Virus record (IMG/VR): IMGVR_UViG_3300017971_000066
Span: 1-52,866 of that record
Strand: one strand, 5' to 3'
DNA: 52,866 nt
Source: a virus
Of the stretch, positions 48,801 through 52,866 are shown piece by piece (position 1 is the first letter of the stretch; each line of letters begins with the position of its first letter). The position numbers and the translations under genes are program-made. The notes below the pieces were generated by a model that did not search any database, had not been told where the DNA came from, and saw only the letters and a list, made by a program, of their open reading frames with translations.

Positions 48801-51306
48801 CAGCGGCTTGGGCGAGTGACTCAAGTGCAGTAGGAACATTGACCAAGAACATTTCACCCGCACCAGTCTGCCTGGAAAAAGCTCTCGCCTCGGCCAGCAG
48901 TTTACGGCGCTTGCGCATCTTGTTCTGCTCTGCATACAGATCCATAGCTGGGATAGATAGAATGCCGGCCACACCATTACGGTTGATGCTGACCAGCTGC
49001 ATCTGACCTTTATGGTTATCACGCAGCTCTTTGGCGAAGGCCGCCAGTGTATCTGGGCTGTTGATCGTATAACCCAGCAGCGGGTGATCCTTGGTTGGGT
49101 TCTTGCCGACTTCGTAGGAGTCTTTCGGAATGCGCTTGCTGATTACACTCTTGGTGCCATTCTCATCAATGAATCCGTAGGTGTTGCCATTGATAATGAC
49201 ATGGCCTTTGAATCCTTTGAGCTCAGTCTGGAAGACGCCAGTGATTCCGATATCAGCAGAAGACGCGTCCGGATTTCCGGATGGGTGATTGTGCTGCATC
49301 CAGAAACCGTCAGCTTCCAGCGTTTTCATTTGGGCCCGGATATCAGCTAATACCTGCTCTTTGTGTTCTTTGTTATTGAAGATCTGCACAACACCTGGCA
49401 TGCGCGATGTCAAGCCGGTCTGACCTACGATCTGATCGCCCTTGGTGTAGAATACTCGGAATGTTTCGACAGATGGGTTGCGGTATATTTCCGCCAGATC
49501 CGCCAGCTCTTGGTGATTCCTTACGACTTGTCCGGTGAGCTTGGTGGTTCCCCGGTCTTTGAAGTCGGCAGCAATTTGATTGGCGAGTATGGTACCCGAT
49601 CTCGCACTCCATAGAGAAACCAGTCCTTCGGCTTGCTGTCTGGCACGATTGTCAGCGTCGGTTTGTTTTTCAGGGTCAACTTCATACTTGAACTCAGACT
49701 CTACAGTTTCGCGGACCTTTCCTTCCGTTCCTTCTGCATCAACCTGGCTCTCTTCATAAGTTTCCGCAGCTCTGCTTTCTCGCTTGGAGTCCAGTCTGGA
49801 CTGAAGTGCCTGTAATAGTCCATCGATTTGTTCTGCTTCGGCATTTGATAGTTTCTCCTGTGAGTCCAGCCTTCTAATCACGTCGTTGATGTCACGCTTA
49901 ACACCCTCGGCGCCAGTGAAGTGACCATTGAAAGTTATCTGCCCACTAAAACAACCTATACCCCTGCCTTTATCACATTTCAAGCAGTTCCAGCGTTTCT
50001 TTTGACCGGAGTCAACAGGACAGACTTTATCTTTTACAATTATCGGGATGTCTTCAATGACTTCATTGGAGGCACCAAAATTCTTGTCGCCATAAACTGG
50101 CAGCACAACCTGCACCCGTTCAGGCTGATCATGCATCAACTTTTCTTCACGACCACCATTCAGGTTAATAGCCAGCGGCAGATCATTGCCAGCTGCCAGG
50201 TCAACATTACTGTCATCGATAGATAACAGTCTGGTGTTGCGAGCATCCACTTTCTGAAGGAATTCAGGTTTCTTCGAGAACACATGGGTCCGGATATTTT
50301 TCCGGTTCAGCTGGGTGATCATTTCTTGGTGAGCGTCTGTGCCGTCACCGATATCGAACATGCGCAGTGCTGTTGTTTTCCATGCAGCCCCGACGCCATC
50401 TTCTGAAGATTTGAATTCTTCAGCTGCCATGTTGGCGGCACGCACGGGATCGCGCTGCGTCATCAGATCGACCAGCTCGGCCTTGGCCTTGGAAGCTGGC
50501 CAGATGTGACGACCAGCTGTTGCATAACAGAATTTCGCACAGGCCTTGGATGGATCGCAGTTCTGCAAGGAGGAATTCACTGTGAATTGTGGTTTGCCAG
50601 CCTTGCCTAGAATCTTGTTTTTTTCCAGATAACGCCAGCCGCCTTCCCAGCCGTGCTGCTCAAGCATGTTTGCCAGCGTTTTATTCAGAGACTTGGCGTC
50701 TTCGGCTTTGATCTTGCCTTCAGCGACATCGATGATCTCCATGCGGTAGATCAGGCTGCGCTTTACTTCGCGTGCCCATGGGGTGGTTCTGTGAGCCTTG
50801 AGTCTTTCCTTTAGTTCCGGGCTGGCAGCCTTTGCCCAGTGGCGTTTTTCCACACGGCTATCCACATGCTGGGTGGTTACGGAAGCCTCGTAGCCTGTTT
50901 TACTTTCCTCTACGGTCATCAGGTCCAGATCACGGGCCTGCTTGTCGATAAACTCTTCAGTCAGCCTGGTAGACTCTGGTACCTGAATCTGATATTCAGA
51001 GCCTAGATCCTTGATGGTGCCATCAAACAGATCATCTGCAGTGACCACCTCGTCCTCGACAGGCGCTGCCTCAGTCACTTCAGGCATCACCATATCTTCA
51101 ATGACGCCGCCTTTATCACGAATCCTTCCCGCCAAGGTGTTGAAGTCCTCGACTGCCTGCACGATGGTATCATCAATCGCTCGCATGCCAGCCTCTGTCC
51201 GCGTCAGCCCGTCCTGCTGATATTCCTCGGCAAGAGACTGGATCTGCTCCTTGTATTCAGGTTTCAGATCTTTCGCTTTCTTCAGGCACTGGTTGAGCGT
51301 ACTCAT
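45892..51306 (-). CDS. Giant multidomain polyvalent virion protein (1804 aa)
   Basis: Domains read from the sequence: residues ~240-470 resemble a gene-product-88-like region with Cys clusters (CDPSKACAKFCYATAGRHIW, then CLKCDKGRGIGC). Residues ~630-720 form a RadC/JAMM-like domain with QHNHPSGNPDASSAD (His672, His674, Asp ~685). Residues ~830-1150 are charged and helical. Residues ~1240-1600 match the LPD38-type region of large polyvalent proteins (FVISNFFRDVQTAGYNL, LVNxAYLFYNASIQGT-like, PWGYNIFHVLGQEI). A long basic helical C-terminus follows. I infer an injected multifunctional protein. It is separated by 92 nt from M23. Confidence 0.8.
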   Translation of the reverse strand: MSTLNQCLKKAKDLKPEYKEQIQSLAEEYQQDGLTRTEAGMRAIDDTIVQAVEDFNTLAGRIRDKGGVIEDMVMPEVTEAAPVEDEVVTADDLFDGTIKDLGSEYQIQVPESTRLTEEFIDKQARDLDLMTVEESKTGYEASVTTQHVDSRVEKRHWAKAASPELKERLKAHRTTPWAREVKRSLIYRMEIIDVAEGKIKAEDAKSLNKTLANMLEQHGWEGGWRYLEKNKILGKAGKPQFTVNSSLQNCDPSKACAKFCYATAGRHIWPASKAKAELVDLMTQRDPVRAANMAAEEFKSSEDGVGAAWKTTALRMFDIGDGTDAHQEMITQLNRKNIRTHVFSKKPEFLQKVDARNTRLLSIDDSNVDLAAGNDLPLAINLNGGREEKLMHDQPERVQVVLPVYGDKNFGASNEVIEDIPIIVKDKVCPVDSGQKKRWNCLKCDKGRGIGCFSGQITFNGHFTGAEGVKRDINDVIRRLDSQEKLSNAEAEQIDGLLQALQSRLDSKRESRAAETYEESQVDAEGTEGKVRETVESEFKYEVDPEKQTDADNRARQQAEGLVSLWSARSGTILANQIAADFKDRGTTKLTGQVVRNHQELADLAEIYRNPSVETFRVFYTKGDQIVGQTGLTSRMPGVVQIFNNKEHKEQVLADIRAQMKTLEADGFWMQHNHPSGNPDASSADIGITGVFQTELKGFKGHVIINGNTYGFIDENGTKSVISKRIPKDSYEVGKNPTKDHPLLGYTINSPDTLAAFAKELRDNHKGQMQLVSINRNGVAGILSIPAMDLYAEQNKMRKRRKLLAEARAFSRQTGAGEMFLVNVPTALESLAQAAVKNGVVIDALMADQWTSPFSLVMKGAEKKYTVREKSYTVEEESSNYSTEQTGFDDTFTTGDKLKTLFYNRFHALSKVQEAAKEANPDTVDVERTVTLYPGATRAVIEDFEQAYVEPLADAIKATGMSFEDVGKYLHARHAEEANEVLRFRNPTQQEKDERIAQTTEEISVVEADMAQLREAGATARSPQMANLEGEHARLTRLLADIEAMEVTDRPNKALSGMSNEEAAGILIRYGNNNKLRRVAEIVDEVSNRHVNQLVADELLTEEEAMAWRQNYRYYVPLNRKDVAGDMPGRGRGFDMRGKPSKIRGGSEKTVDYKNMIAHLVGNAQAGIVRGQKNKIAQDMYRFVVENPDDNMWSVVDKPEDIYLDKLGVAKRRENMLDDQLMAVKFNGVNQYIWFKSDNEHAERIATAMKNLNMDQGNRLINFLMMINRYLSAINTSLSPEFVISNFFRDVQTAGYNLTDTDVNNMELTTMARAPKALRAIRSVLRGDGTAEYADDFREFRKLGGMTGWLQSHEDIDSLMKSIESNLRRRTKPGAKQFFDMLKWIEDYNTIVENGIRLSTFISAKEHGLSAKEAARISKEITVDFNRKGEWGMVLNSAYLFYNASIQGTVRMLRAIFAKGNWKLRGMLLATVGFATALDMLNRALGQDDDDEESKYDKIPDHVKERNLIIMDPTGTFDDGYAKIPLPWGYNIFHVLGQEIGKATDAARGNIDGYSVAESAGRVFSASLQAFNPIQDGSFLQTLTPTIADPITKISENKDWHGGPLYPDYNKSQPDHTKFYQNVPEEYKTFTKWLAEITKNPGTQKSLIDWSPEWVDMIADTLTGAAGRVAVDSGRFIYNAATQGPEMEWRDIPIARKVIGEVGPSDRKRSFYDAFYEIEDVKAAVNRAKSEGDNTQVRKIFDDIKQRRKLFGTNKLTKSQLNKLKKQKKNAIKKDRDDLVRRIEEQELKIMDRYMETYREVMYQ

Positions 51307-51653
51307 TGAATAATCCTCGTTTGTATTGCTGCTGCAATGATAGACAATAATTCGTCGTCTTCACGCATTAGTTGTTCTTTTCTGAGTGCTTCGTCAGTGA
51401 TTGGATAGTATTCACGATGAACGAATGGGAATCGGCGCCCACCATGTCTGGCCTCGATGACTTCTTCTACTGGAATATCACCACAGCCTACCCAGCCATT
51501 GGTGTAATATTCGGTTACGCAGGGCAGACCCCACGCCCAGTTGACTGCGCCATGACCAACACCAGCGCCTGGTGGCGGCTCTACCGGTGTCGTCGCTTCT
51601 GGGACATTCGGCCCGTAGGCTAGGGCACCGTAGCCTAAGTAACCGAATGCCAT
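51303..51653 (-). CDS. Hypothetical virion protein (116 aa)
   Basis: Begins MAFGYLGYGALAYGPNVPEA, Gly/Tyr/Ala-rich with a Pro-rich linker, then AVNWAWGLPCVTEYYTNGWV, and ends in a charged helix. No family recognised. It overlaps the 1804-aa start by 4 nt, implying coupled translation, and may be a partner of that protein. Confidence 0.6.
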   Translation of the reverse strand: MAFGYLGYGALAYGPNVPEATTPVEPPPGAGVGHGAVNWAWGLPCVTEYYTNGWVGCGDIPVEEVIEARHGGRRFPFVHREYYPITDEALRKEQLMREDDELLSIIAAAIQTRIIQ

Positions 51654-51657
51654 CTAT

Positions 51658-51954
51658 TTAGATATCGTCGCCGTCAGTACCAGGGTTTAGCAACCCTTGA
51701 GCATCTGCATCGATATAGCACAGATTCAGTACACCGCGAACAGCCGTCTTCATTGCATCCGGGATCTCGTCGCCAGGCACAACACGGTATCCGTTTTCCT
51801 GATTTTCAGGAAGATTCATTACGCGATAGCTCATCTGACTTTCTGCAAGATTAATCGAGCCGCTTTGGGTGAACGCGAGATCGACGGAAATCTTGGTGAT
51901 TACCTGCTTAGTAATTGTTTGCTCTGTTACCGGAGCGCTTAGTGTTCTTGCCAT
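51658..51954 (-). CDS. Hypothetical small virion protein (98 aa)
   Basis: MARTLSAPVTEQTITKQVIT, then ISVDLAFTQSGSINLAESQM and GDEIPDAMKTAVRGVLNLCY. Beta-rich, with no motif. It lies immediately downstream of the 1145-aa fibre gene and may be an accessory of the fibre or the giant protein. Confidence 0.6.
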   Translation of the reverse strand: MARTLSAPVTEQTITKQVITKISVDLAFTQSGSINLAESQMSYRVMNLPENQENGYRVVPGDEIPDAMKTAVRGVLNLCYIDADAQGLLNPGTDGDDI

Positions 51955-51988
51955 TTTATTCTCCTATTAGTGAATAGTTTCATTGGAA

Positions 51989-52866
51989 TTACAACTCGTA
52001 TTGGATGTTAATTGCGCCAGCGTCAAAGGTATCTGTGCCGTTGACCGTGGTAATTCTAACGATATCAATAGCGCCAGATAACCCACTGTGGCCACCTGCT
52101 GTCTGGTGGAATTTAGTATTACCGTTTCCAAGCATACCGGTACAGGTCCAGACATGGTTGGTGCCATCTTCCAAACATAGCTCAAAATGCCCTGAATGAG
52201 TATCACCTGCATTATTTATATAAACATTAAAGCCCGCTGTAGATGAAGCAGTCGCCAGTGTAGTAGCACCAAAAATAATGGAACTTGCTGTATATCCGCT
52301 GGTTTGCGGCGTACTTGATGTGCCGACCTGTAAAAGGAGATCGCTTGTTCCACTGGTAGAAACGCCTGAAAACATGACCTTTATGCACTTAACGTTTGCT
52401 GGAATAGTGAAGTCTATAGATGTTCCTGATGTTGAAGCCTGCTCTGTGCCTAATGTAATTAGGCCATTACCAGCAGTAATAGCATCATCCACATACTTCT
52501 TATTTGGGATGTCATCATCAGCAGTAACTAAGTTTTCATAGTTAGTAACCGCACTAACATTCAATGTGCCATCTGTTTCAATGGCGAAACCACTCATCTG
52601 ATGCTTAATGCCTGAAGTCGGTATATAAACACCCCATGAAGTTCCGGGCAGCGTACCTTGGTAATCACCGTAGAAAAGAATAGCATTGCCAATAGCCGTT
52701 GTGGGAGAAGTAGTACGGTCGTTATCGATACGAGAAAGAACGCCATAAGCAGTGCTAATATTTCCAGCACCTTCATCTATTTCGACTTCAGAGTATGTAC
52801 CATACGCATTTGCAGTCGTACCTGTGGCTGCTGACTGTTTAAGAACTTTATTGTAAGAACCATTAG
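51989..52866 (-). CDS. Large tail fibre protein, C-terminal part (continues from 2683-1 across the join)
   Basis: This is the 3' end of the gene that starts at 2683. The frame is open through 52866 and matches the codons at 1-123. It contains AIETDGTLNVSAVTNYENLV then TADDDIPNKKYVDDAI, a junction seen in the smaller fibre, followed by a C-terminal ~160-residue beta domain (SIDFTIPANVKCIKVMFSG; FHQTAGGHSGLSGAIDIVRI) ending in GAINIQYEL. The C-terminal domain is probably the receptor-binding tip (inference). Confidence 0.85.
   Translation of the reverse strand, partial: NGSYNKVLKQSAATGTTANAYGTYSEVEIDEGAGNISTAYGVLSRIDNDRTTSPTTAIGNAILFYGDYQGTLPGTSWGVYIPTSGIKHQMSGFAIETDGTLNVSAVTNYENLVTADDDIPNKKYVDDAITAGNGLITLGTEQASTSGTSIDFTIPANVKCIKVMFSGVSTSGTSDLLLQVGTSSTPQTSGYTASSIIFGATTLATASSTAGFNVYINNAGDTHSGHFELCLEDGTNHVWTCTGMLGNGNTKFHQTAGGHSGLSGAIDIVRITTVNGTDTFDAGAINIQYEL
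52744..52866. repeat. Terminal direct repeat, copy 2 (assembly overlap)
   Basis: Identical to 1-123; removing either copy gives a 52,743-bp circle with an intact fibre gene. Confidence 0.95.

Overview
The window is a nearly complete genome of a tailed, probably short-tailed (podovirus-like) phage of a Gram-negative bacterium, assembled as a circle. The first 123 bases are repeated exactly at the end (52744-52866), and one tail-fibre gene reads in frame across that join. The unique circle is therefore 52,743 bp. A P22-type set of packaging and neck genes (TerS of the gp3 type, TerL, portal, scaffold, coat, gp4-like adaptor, gp10-like propeller) suggests the phage type. A lipobox protein and inner-membrane lysis candidates suggest a Gram-negative host. 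No integrase, CI repressor, tRNA, CRISPR array, transposon, DNA polymerase or RNA polymerase was recognised, so a lytic phage that uses the host polymerases is the simplest reading.

Layout. (1) A long leftward late unit starts near 31.58 kb and runs through position 1 and the join to 45.37 kb. In order it encodes a small protein, TerS, TerL, portal, scaffold, coat, neck and tail proteins, a first fibre (20.2-22.3 kb), a small membrane/lipoprotein cluster (17.5-18.8 kb), putative ejected proteins (13.9-17.5 kb), a 1568-aa multidomain protein, more tail proteins, a 1145-aa fibre split by the contig ends, an 1804-aa multidomain protein and an M23-type peptidase. (2) A short rightward operon (31.9-33.4 kb) has a promoter with a palindrome in its spacer and a strong internal terminator next to a ribosome binding site. 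(3) A leftward early/middle unit (40.5-33.4 kb) encodes a Cro-like regulator, a DUF1376 protein, helicase, primase, several nuclease-like proteins and finally a Q-like antiterminator, ending at a convergent terminator. (4) A rightward recombination operon (40.6-45.4 kb) encodes ERF, a YqaJ/lambda-type exonuclease and SSB plus small proteins.

How it fits together. A lambda-like divergent switch at 40.5-40.64 kb, with two inverted repeats of identical geometry, likely controls both early units. The Q-like product at the end of the leftward early unit would then turn on the late unit. Replication probably joins the phage helicase and primase to host polymerase, with a candidate origin (four 7-bp tandem repeats beside an AT-rich tract) just upstream of the helicase gene. 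ERF, exonuclease and SSB would supply annealing-type recombination and concatemers for headful packaging.

The most unusual parts are the two giant proteins with enzyme-like domains inside a structural operon: a cytosine-methylase-like domain in one, and GP88-like, RadC/JAMM-like and LPD38-like regions in the other. The fibre genes are also notable because they share diverged repeat modules. All functions are read from sequence patterns; no database search was run.
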